Shown piece by piece: positions 26,544 to 37,600 of a DNA stretch of 64,000 nucleotides. Location: NCBI GenBank assembly GCA_021156365.1, contig JAJNDK010000003.1:372001-436000 (forward strand), read 5' to 3'. The notes under the pieces were generated by a model. That model was not told the DNA's origin and made no database searches. It saw nothing but the letters and a program-made list of their open reading frames with translations. This DNA comes from Bacteroidota bacterium. GTDB taxonomy: Bacteria; Bacteroidota; Bacteroidia; B-17B0; Aurantibacillaceae. The translations under genes were made by a program, and so were the position numbers. Every line of letters begins with the position of its first letter. Within the stretch, counting starts at the first letter, position 1.

Positions 26544-29500
26544 GTGAAAAAGATGCAGAGAATATATATTCTTTCTTTATTTTTTTTAATTGCGGCTTCT
26601 GCAATGGAAGCCCAATCCTGGCAATGGGCTAAGGAAGCAAATTCTGCTGCCGATGAGTTGGCATGGGATCTCAGCTGTGATACTTCATCAGGTGTTATTT
26701 ATGCGGGCGGATATTTCAAAGGTAATATCAGCGCGGCTTACGGAGCATCGTTCACTGTAACGGGTGGAGGAGCAGACGGTTTTGTGGCTAAATACGATCC
26801 GAATGGAAATGTACTTTGGGCCTTTAAGATAGGTGGAAGTGGGGAGGATGAGGTGAGGACTGTAGCTACGGACGTTTCAGGTAATGTGTATGCCTCCGGT
26901 TATTTTACCGGCACGGTGGATTTTGATCCGGGAGTGGCAAGTTTCAATTTGACTTCAACTGGTATGTCTGATGGTTTCCTTGCAAAATATACGACTTCCG
27001 GAACACTCATATGGGCTGTGAAATTCGGTAGTACTGCCGAAGATGAAGCCTGGAAAGTGACCTGCGATCCCGCCGGTAACGCATATGTCACAGGGCAATA
27101 TAATAACAGCGCAGTAACATTTCACTCAACAAGCGCAGCCACAGCTACCACTTTTTCTACAGCCGGCCAGATCGATATGTTTACCTGTAAATACAACCCG
27201 GGTGGTGTTGTACAATGGGCTATTTCAGGCGGAGGCAGCAAAGATGATATAGGGTATAAAGTAGTAGCGGACAACAGCAATGTTTATATCACCGGGATCT
27301 TCAGTAATAGCTTTGATCTATTGTCGACAAGCGGTTCTACAGTATCCTTGCTGAATTCTAACAGCGGTAATAAGTCCGATATTTTTGTGGCAGCTTATAG
27401 CCAGGCCGGCTCGTTCTTGTGGTCTACGAGTGCTGGGTCCAACGAAGATGATATCGGTATGGGCATTGCGCAGGATGCGAACAATCTTTATATTACGGGA
27501 AGCATTAAAGGCGTTGCCGATTTTCCTTATCCTGCCGCTGTATTCACCAAAGCCTGCCAGGGGGCTACCGATATTTTTCTTGCCTGTATGTCCAAATCAA
27601 ACGGAATTTTTCAATGGGTGTCTTCTGAAACCGGCTCAGGCGTGGGTGAAGAAGAAGCCAAAGCGATCCGCATGAATCATGATGGAACTCTACTGGTGAC
27701 GGGATATTTTAAAAACACACTGACGTATAGTCCTTTTGGGTTGTCCAATCTGAGTGCGAATGCCAAGGATGTATTCCTGTGTAACTTTGATGTCTCGGGA
27801 AATATCCTTTGGGCAAAAAGTGCCGGAGGTCCGGGCGATGATGCAGGATATGGATTGGCAAACAATAACCTGAACAATGCCTTTGTTGGTGGCGAACATA
27901 AGGATGCAGCGGTATTCGGTACATATACGCTTACGAATGCCGGGGCAAAAAATGTGTTTGTTGCCAAATACGGTTGTTCGCCTGTTACCGGCAATACGAT
28001 TTCTGCAGCGCAAACGATCTGTTCCGGCAACGCACCTTCCACACTGACAGGAACTGCACCATCCGGAGGATCACCTCCCTATTCATATCTATGGAAACAA
28101 AGCACCGACAATGTTACCTGGACAAATGCATCCGGGACCAATAACACGGTATCGTATTCACCTCCGCCTTTAACATCGAACATGTATTATTTGCGCACAG
28201 TAAGCTCGGGAGGTTATTGCACTGATTATTCGAACAGCGCCTCGATACTCATTACTGTTACTCCTCTCCCCACAAGCTCTTCTGCCGGCAGTGATCAAGC
28301 CGTCTGTGCTTCCTCTTCCATTCTTGCAGCAAACAATCCAATTATAGGAACAGGTACATGGTCTCTACTCTCAGGCTCCGGAAATATCAGCAATGCGAAC
28401 CAGCACAATTCATCGGTTACCGCTCTTGGAGTGGGGACTAACAGGTTTATCTGGAGAATTTCGAATGGGAGCTGCCCTTCGTCAAGAGACACTGTTAGTA
28501 TCATACGAAGCATAAACCCTTCTACTGCCAGTGCAGGCAGCAATCAAACTATCTGCAGTAATTCCGCTTTTCTGAATGCAATCAATCCCTCTGTCGGAAC
28601 AGGCTTATGGCAGGTATACAGTGGCACAGGTGTTTTCAATGATCCACTTTCAGATAATACAACTGTCAATGGTCTAAGCACAGGGACTAATTCTTTTGTG
28701 TGGACAGTCAGTAATGGAAGCTGTCCTTCTTCTTCTGATACGGTTCGCATTACGGTAGATGCTCTACCTACTACATCTGTTGCCGGAAGTGACCAGGCGA
28801 TCTGTTCTTCTGCGTCGGCACTCAATGGGAATATCCCTGCAGTGGGCAGCGGTACATGGTCGGTATTGTCGGGCTCCGGAAATATCAGCAATCCGAATAC
28901 ATTCAATACTACCGTTACTTCGTTGGGCACAGGCACCAACAGATTTATCTGGAGAATTTCGAATGGGAGCTGCCCTTCGTCAAGAGACACTGTTAGTATC
29001 ATACGAAGCATAAACCCATCTACCGCCAGTGCAGGGAACAATCAAACTATCTGCAGCAGCTCCGCATTTCTGAATGCAGTCAATCCCTCTGTCGGAACCG
29101 GCCTGTGGCAGGTGTTTACAGGTGGCGCAAATATCAGTAATCCTTTGTCGGATAACACAACCGTAACCGGACTTACAACGGGGAGTAATGCTTTTGTATG
29201 GACCGTCAGCAATGGAAGCTGTCCGCCATCTACGGATACAGTTATTGTAACGGTAGATGCATTTCCTTCTGCTTCCAACGCCGGAAGCGATCAGGCGATT
29301 TGTTCATCTTCTGCTTTGTTGGGTGCGAACACGCCTTCTACGGGAACAGGCATCTGGTCTGTGCTGGCAGGTTCGGGTAGCATCTTGTCTCCCGGTTCAG
29401 GTGTCACCTCTGTTAATACATTGAGCACAGGCACCAATAGTTTTATCTGGACCATTTCGAACGGGGTTTGTCCTTCCACGCGCGATACGGTATTGATCCA

Positions 29501-31277
29501 TGTAAGTGCAATGCCTACAGTTGCCAATGCAGGAACGGATCAGAGTGTATGTGAGCTCAGTGTTTATCTGTTAACAGCCAATCTACCGCTCGTAGGCACA
29601 GGCAGCTGGTCGGTACTGAATGGCGGAGCAACACTTTCTTTGCCTGCACAAAATATTTCTACAGCGACGGGTATGACGACCGGCGATAACATTTTTAAAT
29701 GGACGATCAGCAATGGCGTGTGCCCTTCTTCAGCAGACACCGTGATCATACATGTAGATGAGTTTCCTACTGTTTCTAATGCGGGCTCCGACCAGGGACT
29801 CTGTGGTCAGGCTACTTCCGTGCTCACAGCCAATACACCAGTAGTGGGAACAGGACAATGGTCTTCGTTATTGGGAACTGCGCTTATTATTGATCCTATA
29901 TTACCTGTTACCAACATATCAGGTATTAGTCCCGGTAATTCTATTTTCAGGTGGACCATTTCAAATGGTGTTTGTCCTTCTTCAAACGATACAGTGCTTA
30001 TTCATATGGACGCTCAACCCGATCCGGCGGTTGCCGGCCCTGATCAGGCGATTTGCTCTGCTGTTTCGTCTCTTTCCGCTGCTTCTGTTAGCACCGGTCT
30101 TGCAGTTTGGTCGGTTATAGGCGGATCAGGAATTCCTTTAAATCCTCTACAGGAAAATACGGCTATCATGAATTTAAGTGCAGGTGATAATATGTTTGTA
30201 TGGACAGTAAGCAATGGCTTGTGTCCGCTGCTTCGTGATACTGTGATCATTCACCGCGATGAAATGCCAACTGTTGCTAATGCCGGCATTGACCATGTGC
30301 TGTGTACAGACACGATCTTACTTTCGGGTAACACACCTCAAACGGGAACAGGCAATTGGAGCTTGCTCAACGGTAGTTGTAATTTTTCTGATGCTCAGTC
30401 CGGGAACTCTTCAGTGACGGGCTTTCCGTATGGCCAGGATGTTTTTGTATGGACGATCAGCAATGGTGTATGTCCACCGTCTGTTGATACAGTGAGCATT
30501 CAAGTAGATGCAAAACCCGATGCAGCAAATGCAGGAACAGACAAAACAGTTTGCGCTTCTTCCCTTGTACTTTCGGCTAACACTCCTGTTACAGGAGCAG
30601 GTACCTGGATCGTTTTGACAGGAAGCGCTACTACAGCGACACCTGCATTGGCTGCTGCAGTTGTAGATAACCTGGATATCGGACAGACCATCCTGCGCTG
30701 GAAAATAAGCAATGGCGTTTGTCCGGACACTTTCGATGATATAGTGATAATGCGTGATGCTATGCCGGATCCGGCTATTGCCGGTAGTGATGTAAGCAGC
30801 GATATTCCTGTTGTTCAGCTCAGTGCCAATGCTCCACTGACCGGCACAGGTACCTGGAGCATCGTAACGGGAACAGCGGTTTTTGAAGATGCAGCAGATG
30901 CAAACACACATATTACAGATCTCGGTCCCGGAAAAAATATCTTTAAGTGGAGTATACACAATGGCGTATGCCCTGCCAGCACAGATGAGGTGGAGATCAC
31001 ACTCAACCCCTTAAAGATCCCCAATGGATTTTCACCGAACGATGACGGGGTGAACGATTTTTTTGTTATTCCTTCACTCGAATATTATAAGAATACGCAC
31101 ATGAGTATTTTCAATCGTTGGGGAAGCACTGTGTATGAAAGCGAAGATTATAAGAACGATTGGGACGGTAAAAACAACAGCAGCCAATTGTTAAGTGATG
31201 ATACCTATTATTATTTGCTTGAAGTAAAACCGGGTGAGCATTACAATGGATTTATCATTTTAAAAACAGGTAAATGA
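26544..31277 (+). CDS. Giant T9SS type B surface protein with beta-propeller and 11 Ig-like repeats
   Basis: 1577 residues from GTG 26544; ATG 26553 in the same frame is equally possible. A signal peptide (ILSLFFLIAASAMEAQ) is followed by SBBP-type beta-propeller repeats to about residue 480 (DVSGNVYASGYFTGTVDFDPG), then a short Ig-like piece, 11 tandem repeats of about 83 residues (about 575-1490), and a T9SS type B / gliding-motility C-terminal domain (IPNGFSPNDDGVNDFF, IFNRWGSTVYES, YYYLLEVKPG). Such proteins are exported by T9SS and held at the surface with a PorP/SprF partner, which is the next gene and overlaps by 4 bases. I infer an adhesin or filament. It heads a five-gene operon. Confidence 0.9.
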   Translation: MKKMQRIYILSLFFLIAASAMEAQSWQWAKEANSAADELAWDLSCDTSSGVIYAGGYFKGNISAAYGASFTVTGGGADGFVAKYDPNGNVLWAFKIGGSGEDEVRTVATDVSGNVYASGYFTGTVDFDPGVASFNLTSTGMSDGFLAKYTTSGTLIWAVKFGSTAEDEAWKVTCDPAGNAYVTGQYNNSAVTFHSTSAATATTFSTAGQIDMFTCKYNPGGVVQWAISGGGSKDDIGYKVVADNSNVYITGIFSNSFDLLSTSGSTVSLLNSNSGNKSDIFVAAYSQAGSFLWSTSAGSNEDDIGMGIAQDANNLYITGSIKGVADFPYPAAVFTKACQGATDIFLACMSKSNGIFQWVSSETGSGVGEEEAKAIRMNHDGTLLVTGYFKNTLTYSPFGLSNLSANAKDVFLCNFDVSGNILWAKSAGGPGDDAGYGLANNNLNNAFVGGEHKDAAVFGTYTLTNAGAKNVFVAKYGCSPVTGNTISAAQTICSGNAPSTLTGTAPSGGSPPYSYLWKQSTDNVTWTNASGTNNTVSYSPPPLTSNMYYLRTVSSGGYCTDYSNSASILITVTPLPTSSSAGSDQAVCASSSILAANNPIIGTGTWSLLSGSGNISNANQHNSSVTALGVGTNRFIWRISNGSCPSSRDTVSIIRSINPSTASAGSNQTICSNSAFLNAINPSVGTGLWQVYSGTGVFNDPLSDNTTVNGLSTGTNSFVWTVSNGSCPSSSDTVRITVDALPTTSVAGSDQAICSSASALNGNIPAVGSGTWSVLSGSGNISNPNTFNTTVTSLGTGTNRFIWRISNGSCPSSRDTVSIIRSINPSTASAGNNQTICSSSAFLNAVNPSVGTGLWQVFTGGANISNPLSDNTTVTGLTTGSNAFVWTVSNGSCPPSTDTVIVTVDAFPSASNAGSDQAICSSSALLGANTPSTGTGIWSVLAGSGSILSPGSGVTSVNTLSTGTNSFIWTISNGVCPSTRDTVLIHVSAMPTVANAGTDQSVCELSVYLLTANLPLVGTGSWSVLNGGATLSLPAQNISTATGMTTGDNIFKWTISNGVCPSSADTVIIHVDEFPTVSNAGSDQGLCGQATSVLTANTPVVGTGQWSSLLGTALIIDPILPVTNISGISPGNSIFRWTISNGVCPSSNDTVLIHMDAQPDPAVAGPDQAICSAVSSLSAASVSTGLAVWSVIGGSGIPLNPLQENTAIMNLSAGDNMFVWTVSNGLCPLLRDTVIIHRDEMPTVANAGIDHVLCTDTILLSGNTPQTGTGNWSLLNGSCNFSDAQSGNSSVTGFPYGQDVFVWTISNGVCPPSVDTVSIQVDAKPDAANAGTDKTVCASSLVLSANTPVTGAGTWIVLTGSATTATPALAAAVVDNLDIGQTILRWKISNGVCPDTFDDIVIMRDAMPDPAIAGSDVSSDIPVVQLSANAPLTGTGTWSIVTGTAVFEDAADANTHITDLGPGKNIFKWSIHNGVCPASTDEVEITLNPLKIPNGFSPNDDGVNDFFVIPSLEYYKNTHMSIFNRWGSTVYESEDYKNDWDGKNNSSQLLSDDTYYYLLEVKPGEHYNGFIILKTGK
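28270..31010 (+). repeat. Eleven tandem Ig-like repeats inside the type B adhesin gene
   Basis: Units of about 83 codons follow AGSDQxIC...GTGxWSVLxGSG...GxNxFxWxISNGxCP. Ten units have two cysteines, likely a disulfide; the last unit has lost the first (AGSDVSSD). Units 1-2 and 3-4 form a duplicated pair offset by 498 bases with a 74-base identical stretch, showing recent expansion. Confidence 0.9.
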
Positions 31278-32158
31278 AAAAAGCAGTATGCATAATTTTT
31301 GTTTGTATCTGTAGTTTTGCAAAGGCACAACACAATAGTGCATACAGCCAGTATATGTTCAATATGCTGCTGGTTAATCCTGCATATGCCGGAAGCCAGG
31401 ATGCCCTTAATCTCACTGGACTTTATCGCGAGCAATGGGTCGGGATAGATGGTGCGCCAAGGACGCTGACACTTAGTGCACACACACCTTTTAAGAATAA
31501 AAAGCTGAATGCCGGAATTGTTTTTTCGAATGACAGGATTAGCATCTATGATCACAACAGGGTAAGCGCCATGTATGCATACCGGATAAAAGCAGGCAAA
31601 GGTTTTCTGTCTTTCGGTCTGCAGGCAGGAATTAATTCGTTCAGGCAGAACTGGCAGAATATAAATACCACCCAGGCCAATGATGTTAGTTTCCAGGTAG
31701 CACCGGTCCGGAATATATTGCCGGAAACAGGCTTTGGGATCTATTATCATTCACAGCGTTTTTTTATGGGAGCAGCAGTTCCTTCGGTATTGATAGACGG
31801 GCAATCCACCATATACTCGCCTGCTAATTTATATACAGGAGCAGTCTTGAATGCCGGAACCTCTTTTAAAATAAGACCTGCTGTCCTGTTGAAGTATGTG
31901 AAAGGCTCACCGCTTTCGTTGGATGTAAATACCATTTTTTACTGGAGGGATGTGCTTGGCCTTGGTCTTGGGTATCGTATGAACGATGCAGCTATGGCAC
32001 TTGTGGATCTGAAACTGAATGATCAGCTACGTATAGGTTATTGCTACGATTATACGTTGTCAAAGCTGCGTAATTATTCAAACGGCAGCCATGAGTTTAT
32101 GATCCGCTACCTGTTCTTTTATAAACTGCAACCCGCGAAAGGTATGCGCTATTTTTAG
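31274..32158 (+). CDS. PorP/SprF-family T9SS outer-membrane protein
   Basis: 294 residues with a signal peptide (MKKAVCIIFVCICSFAKAQ). The family hallmark follows at once: YSQYMFNMLLVNPAYAGS, then LYREQWVGIDGAP. The rest is a beta-barrel of 12-14 strands (FLSFGLQAGINSF, GLGLGYRMND) ending with aromatic strands. PorP/SprF proteins bind type B substrates at the outer membrane and are needed for their secretion and attachment, as SprF is for SprB. The 4-base overlap with the type B adhesin makes that adhesin the likely client. Confidence 0.93.
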   Translation: MKKAVCIIFVCICSFAKAQHNSAYSQYMFNMLLVNPAYAGSQDALNLTGLYREQWVGIDGAPRTLTLSAHTPFKNKKLNAGIVFSNDRISIYDHNRVSAMYAYRIKAGKGFLSFGLQAGINSFRQNWQNINTTQANDVSFQVAPVRNILPETGFGIYYHSQRFFMGAAVPSVLIDGQSTIYSPANLYTGAVLNAGTSFKIRPAVLLKYVKGSPLSLDVNTIFYWRDVLGLGLGYRMNDAAMALVDLKLNDQLRIGYCYDYTLSKLRNYSNGSHEFMIRYLFFYKLQPAKGMRYF

Positions 32159-32159
32159 T

Positions 32160-33620
32160 ATGAAAAAAGCATCTACATATCCAATACTTTCCCTGCTGGT
32201 AATGAGCTTTTCCCTGCGGTCCCAGACTGTTGACTCACTTGCTTTTTCGGATGAAGAGGATACCTGCCGTATAAAAATTGTAAAACTGAAACTGAATTCG
32301 CGGGAGGATGATTTTGCGCCGGTCGTTTGTAACAATAAAATGCTCTTTACATCATCAAGGCCGGCTTCATTCGGAGTGGTTTACCAGGAACCGGGAAGTG
32401 AACATACTACCGGTATTTATTATGCTGAAAAAAAAGATTCCATACATTTTTCAGAACCAAAACTATGGCCGGGCACGGTTAATACGCATTACAATGAAGG
32501 TAATGCTGCGTTGAACCGGGAAGAGAACCTGCTCATATATACGGGTAACGAAAGGAATGCGTCGAAAAAAAGCGAAAGGACAAAACTATGCTTGTATGCC
32601 TGTGAGAAGATCGGTGGAAAATGGCAGGAGCCGCAGCCATTATGGTTTTGCGGAGATGGATATTCATATTGTCATCCGGCTCTGCAGAAAGACGGGAAGA
32701 CTTTATTCTTTGCCTCTGACCGACCGGGTTCAGCAGGTGGTATGGATATTTATTGCAGCATTTTTACCAACGGAAAATGGAATGAACCACAAAATGTCGG
32801 AAGCAAAGTAAATACATCCTTCAACGAGATCTTCCCGGCAATAAGTGAAAACAATACGCTCTATTTTTCCAGCAATCGCCCGGGTGGTATCGGTGGACTG
32901 GATATTTATGCACTTAACCTGAACGATCCTATTGAAAGCGAGCTCGTGGTATTGGAAAGCCCCGTCAACTCTACATTTGATGACTTCGGGATCTTTCCGG
33001 ATTCTACCGGGGAAAGCGGATACTTTTCTTCCTCGAGGGATCTGAAAAACAAAGATGAGATCTATTATTACAGAGTAACAAGCCCTGATTTCAAAGATGC
33101 GACAACACCTGTTGTAAGAAACACATTCTGCTACACTTTTTATGAAGAAACCAGTCCGGACGAGTTTAATACGGACAGTCTCGTATACGAATGGGACCTC
33201 GGTGACGGCACTGTTGTGAGAGGTGCAAAAGCAAAGCACTGTTATACAAAATGTGGCACTTATACTATACAATTGAATATTGTGGAAAAGAACACCGGCG
33301 CTTTGTTCTATAACCAGGTGAGCTACGATCATATCATCCCGGAACCTGAACAATTGAAAATAGAGTACAGTGATGAGCTTTTAAGCAATCAGAAACTGAA
33401 ATTTTGTTGCGAAGGATCTGCTATTCCCGGTTATTCCATTCAACAGACCTTCTGGATATTCGGAGATCAGACATATAGCTACGGAAACAAGGTGAAGCAT
33501 TTGTATAAAACAAAAGGCACCTATACGGTCACACTTGGTGTAATAGCAAAAAATAATAACACGGGGCAAGTAGAAAAATTCAAAACTGAAAAAACAATCA
33601 CTGTAAGAGATAATTTTTAA
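32160..33620 (+). CDS. PD40-repeat secreted protein with two C-terminal PKD-like domains
   Basis: 486 residues with a signal peptide (YPILSLLVMSFSLRSQ). WD40-like PD40 blades cover about 40-310, including FASDRPGSAGGMDIY (184-198) and YFSSNRPGGIGGLDIY (235-250). Two PKD-like Ig domains follow (about 323-390 with YEWDLGDG, and about 397-486 with FWIFGDQ and YKTKGTYTVTLGV). PorP/SprF loci usually carry a PD40 protein ending in an OmpA peptidoglycan-binding domain (PorE-like). Here that domain is absent and PKD domains take its place, so it may bind surface protein or glycan rather than murein. It starts 1 base after the PorP/SprF stop and belongs to the same operon. Confidence 0.85.
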   Translation: MKKASTYPILSLLVMSFSLRSQTVDSLAFSDEEDTCRIKIVKLKLNSREDDFAPVVCNNKMLFTSSRPASFGVVYQEPGSEHTTGIYYAEKKDSIHFSEPKLWPGTVNTHYNEGNAALNREENLLIYTGNERNASKKSERTKLCLYACEKIGGKWQEPQPLWFCGDGYSYCHPALQKDGKTLFFASDRPGSAGGMDIYCSIFTNGKWNEPQNVGSKVNTSFNEIFPAISENNTLYFSSNRPGGIGGLDIYALNLNDPIESELVVLESPVNSTFDDFGIFPDSTGESGYFSSSRDLKNKDEIYYYRVTSPDFKDATTPVVRNTFCYTFYEETSPDEFNTDSLVYEWDLGDGTVVRGAKAKHCYTKCGTYTIQLNIVEKNTGALFYNQVSYDHIIPEPEQLKIEYSDELLSNQKLKFCCEGSAIPGYSIQQTFWIFGDQTYSYGNKVKHLYKTKGTYTVTLGVIAKNNNTGQVEKFKTEKTITVRDNF

Positions 33621-33628
33621 ACACCATT

Positions 33629-34609
33629 ATGATACAAAAACCATACTTTCTTAAACGCTTTGTTCCCGGACTTATTGTCATCATTGCGACTTCATCATTG
33701 TTTGCGCAGCCGGTTCCTTCCATAGATGAAAAGATCCCTTATCTCTGCACCTTCGGAAAAGATGCTCAAAAGCAATGGGGCGATGACGATTTTGTGCAGA
33801 CTTTTTTCTTTACAATACCCGAAAATTACAAAAGCCCTGTTTACTTCCGGGTTTTTGATCCGGATGTGGCAGGTGCAATAGATGAGAACCATGCCGCATT
33901 CAACAGTAAAACCAGGTTTACCATATTTGGCGGGAAAGGAGCTCATTCGGAACCTGCAGCAAAAAAACAGGATCCTGTAGGGAATTTTAAGAGTGGGGTA
34001 CAGCTGGCAAGCAAAACATTTGGTAACGAAAAGGAATATGACAATGGCTGGTATACCTTCGGTCCTTTTAATCCGAAGGAAGGAGAGCTGCAGTCCGAAT
34101 TTGGGGGATATATATTTAAAATTACGGCAGAAGGTATCGAAGGCGATGACGGCAACCTGTACAAATATTTTATGTCGGCAGATGAAAATAATAATAAGCA
34201 GGTGGAAGGAGGCAATGCTTTTGCTTACGAATATTCCTTCCGCCTGTCAGATGCAAAAGGATCCGTCTCTCATCTTTATCCTTTTGTGGGTAAGAATGTA
34301 GTGGCCATTAAAACCAATGTTTTTGATTTTGATAATGACGGGATCATACGTATTGTTTCCGTGGCAAAAAAGGGAGATGTGTTGAAAACAACGGCTGACG
34401 GAATGTGGCTGGAAGATATTCATAAGATCACGGAAGCTGAGATCAGTACTTCGCTGGATGTGCAGTTTATAAAACCGAAGGAGCTCAGGAACAATAATAT
34501 TGTTGTATATTTTACCAATCAGTACGGAGAGCTCATGCCGTTTTTTACAACTCCGATAGGCGGTATACCACGTTATAAGTATAAGATCGGTGTAAAAGAA
34601 GAAAAATAA
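33629..34609 (+). CDS. Secreted protein of unknown function in the adhesin operon
   Basis: 326 residues. An N-terminal signal (GLIVIIATSSLFAQ, after a basic MIQKPYFLKR) precedes a soluble beta-rich protein. Visible pieces are FFFTIPENYKSPVYFRVFDPDVAGAID, a TRFTIFGGKGAHS segment and a second half with DFDNDGIIRIVSVAKKG, Asp-rich and possibly Ca-binding. I do not recognise a domain. The first half resembles a jelly-roll/C2-like sandwich in strand pattern only. It lies 8 bases after the PD40-PKD gene and 4 bases before the sensor phosphatase, so it is an integral member of the operon. It may be a ligand or adaptor for the sensor, which is inference. Confidence 0.8.
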   Translation: MIQKPYFLKRFVPGLIVIIATSSLFAQPVPSIDEKIPYLCTFGKDAQKQWGDDDFVQTFFFTIPENYKSPVYFRVFDPDVAGAIDENHAAFNSKTRFTIFGGKGAHSEPAAKKQDPVGNFKSGVQLASKTFGNEKEYDNGWYTFGPFNPKEGELQSEFGGYIFKITAEGIEGDDGNLYKYFMSADENNNKQVEGGNAFAYEYSFRLSDAKGSVSHLYPFVGKNVVAIKTNVFDFDNDGIIRIVSVAKKGDVLKTTADGMWLEDIHKITEAEISTSLDVQFIKPKELRNNNIVVYFTNQYGELMPFFTTPIGGIPRYKYKIGVKEEK

Positions 34610-34613
34610 TTTT

Positions 34614-37600
34614 ATGAAAACTCCCTTTTTTTGTTTCCTTTTCCTGTTTGTCTGTTTTTTGCCTGCTACTTCGCAAACGTATGAATTCCGTCATTATACC
34701 AGGGATCAGGGGTTGACCAATTCTTATATTTATGCAATCGATCAGTCGAAAAATGGTTTTCTTAACCTTTCAACGGGAGATGGTTTTTATTCTTTTGACG
34801 GGCAGAATTTTAATCCGCCAAAAGGAATAAATGTACTCCCCGAAAATTTCGTAACCACTCACTTTACCGATTCGAGAGGAATTACCTGGCTGGGTTATTT
34901 CCAGGAGGGTATTTCCTGCCTTTCCAATTCGAAACATCATAAAATAAATTACCAGGCGCTTAAAGGATCCCGGGTCACCCAGTTTATCGAGTGTGCTGGA
35001 AAAAGACTGCTGATCGCTACGCTGGGCAGTGGAATATTCAGCATGGATTCGGCTTTCCATATCACTCCCTTCAACAAGACTCCCGCACAAAGTGTCAATA
35101 CCATTGCACTGAATAAGGATGAGGTGTTGGCAGGTACCAACGAAGGTTTGTTCATATGCACCCCAAAAAGCTGTGAGCCTTCAGGGATCACGGAACTGAC
35201 AGATAAAAAAATAAAGAAAATAATCCCTGCTTATTTTATCTCAGAGGCATTCTGGGTAGCTACAGAAGGAGACGGGTTGTATTGTATACGAAGGAAGGGC
35301 AATAGTTTTATCCTTCTTCGCAAGATCAATACTGAATTGGGATCCGGCGAAAAAAAGATCTCCGATATATATTACGATGCGGATCATCATCTCTGGGTTT
35401 CACTGTTTGGAGAGGGTGTAAGAAGACTGAGTTTTTTAAACGCAAATCCTTCTGCCATTACCGAGATCCTGATCATTGATGAGTCCAGTGGTCTTCCGAA
35501 TAAAGATGTACAGACCATTTTCCAGGATTTTGAAGGCAATATGTGGTTTGGAACATTCGGTGGCGGACTTATAGAAAAACCCGTTGAGCGGTTTTCGTTT
35601 TATAACAATAAGGATACAGAAAAGAAAGAACCCGTTCTTTCCGTTCTTATAGACAGAGAGCAAAATCTGTGGGCCGGCACGGATAAAGGACTTTCCGGGA
35701 ACGCTTTTTCCAGGGACAAAGAGACCCTGATTTTTGATCCGGATGAATTCAGAGAAGGCCAGGTGAATGCCATGATGCAGGATGTGGGTGGTACCATATG
35801 GATAGGGACAGGTCAGAGTGGGATCTATACCTATGATCCTGGAAAAGGGAGGCTGAAGAATTTTTCGAAAGAAAACAGGCTGCCGGTATCTTCTGTGAAT
35901 TGCATCCTGCAAACCAAAAGCGGAAATATTGCCATAGGTACACAGGAAGGCGCCTGCGTATATGACCCGGTTTCTAAAAAAGTGAAGTGTATAACAACCC
36001 TCGAAGGTTTGCTTCATAATGATGTCATCAGCCTGTTCGAAGATAGCAGGCAGCGTCTCTGGATCTGCTCGCATCAGGCACCTCCTTACTATTTGCACGA
36101 CAGTGAGTTTACTGTTTTCAAAGATATTCCCGGACTTAAATCCTACAACATAAACGGAGTGACAGAAGATGAAGCCGGAAACATATGGATCGCTTCCGAA
36201 GGCGACGGGATTTTTGTATACAATGGGAACACGTTCAAAAATTATACGGAAAAGAACGGTTTGCTTTCCGATTATTGCTATGCAGTGGTGGTAGATAAAA
36301 ACGGTTCGGTATGGATCACGCATAAAAACGGCCTGAGCGAAAAGAAAAAAACATATGCCGGTTTTCGCACCTACACCAAAGCGGATGGATTAAAGTTTAC
36401 GGAAAATAACCTGAATGCTTTTTCAAAAGATCCGGACGGAAATATCTGGTTCGGAACGACAGATGGAATTGTACGGTACAATCCCGAAACCGGTGGAAGC
36501 ATTGTGGCCGAGCCCCGGCTGAATATTTCCGGGGTTTACCTGAATAATTCATTTCACAAAGCCGGATCCGTTATTGTAAAGCGTTTCGATAACTACGATA
36601 CCCGGATCGAATTTATTGCGGTGTCGTTGACCGATCCGGCTAAAGTACTGTACAAATACAGGCTCCTGGGTGTTGACAGTGTGTGGCGTACCACTGCGAA
36701 TCGATTTGTGGAGTATCCCCGGCTTTCAGATGGAACTTATATATTCCAGGTGATGGCCAGGAATAGCGGCGGGCTGTGGACAAGTACCCCGGCGGAAATG
36801 AAATTCGAGATTAGCCTGCCATTTTGGAAGCGGATCTGGTTTTACATTGCATTGGTCCTTCTTGTTATTGCCATTGCTTCGGTCATCACCTATCTGCGGA
36901 CAAAAAACCTGCGCCGTGCCAAATTATTACTGGAAGTGAAAGTAAAACAAAAAACATATCTGCTCCAGCGGGAAAAAGACAATGTGGAACAAATAAAAGG
37001 CGAGCTCGAAATAAAAAATAAAGACATAACGGATAGTATCAATTATGCCAAGCGAATACAGGAGGCCCTCTTGCCGAGCAAGCATTATATTTTCAAAAAA
37101 CTGTCGCAGACTTTTATTTATTTCCGCCCCCGCGATATTGTAAGCGGTGATTTTTATTGGTTTACGGAGACACCTGACAGCTATATTATAGCGGCGGTAG
37201 ATTGTACCGGGCATGGTGTGCCAGGAGCTTTCATGTCGCTCATTGGTTCTACGCTGCTTAATGAGATCATTAATACCAATGGGATTACTTCACCTGCGCG
37301 TATACTCACCGAGCTGAATGCAAAAATAGTAGAAACGCTGAAACAGGAAAGATCCGGTTTTTATTCCTACGACGGAATGGATATGGCGCTTTGTACGATC
37401 AATAAACAAAAGACCAAATGTCTGTTTGCATCTGCTTACCGCCCTCTTTATTTTATTCGAAATGGTGATCTGAGGGAAATAAAAGGCAATAGTTACTCTA
37501 TCGGCGGAAAATCCATCCTTGGAGAGAAAGTGTTTAATGAACATGAACTTGAGCTGGAAAAAAACGATATGCTGTATATTTTTTCCGATGGATACGGAGA

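Noticed and set aside
28270-31010. CRISPR-like regular repetition
   Set aside because: The 249-base periodicity is in frame and encodes Ig-like protein repeats; there are no short identical repeats with unique spacers and no cas genes.
35436-36323. 295-codon minus-strand frame opposite the PP2C sensor gene
   Set aside because: It is antisense to propeller blades; long open stretches here follow from the codon bias of the real gene. No signal, domain or promoter.
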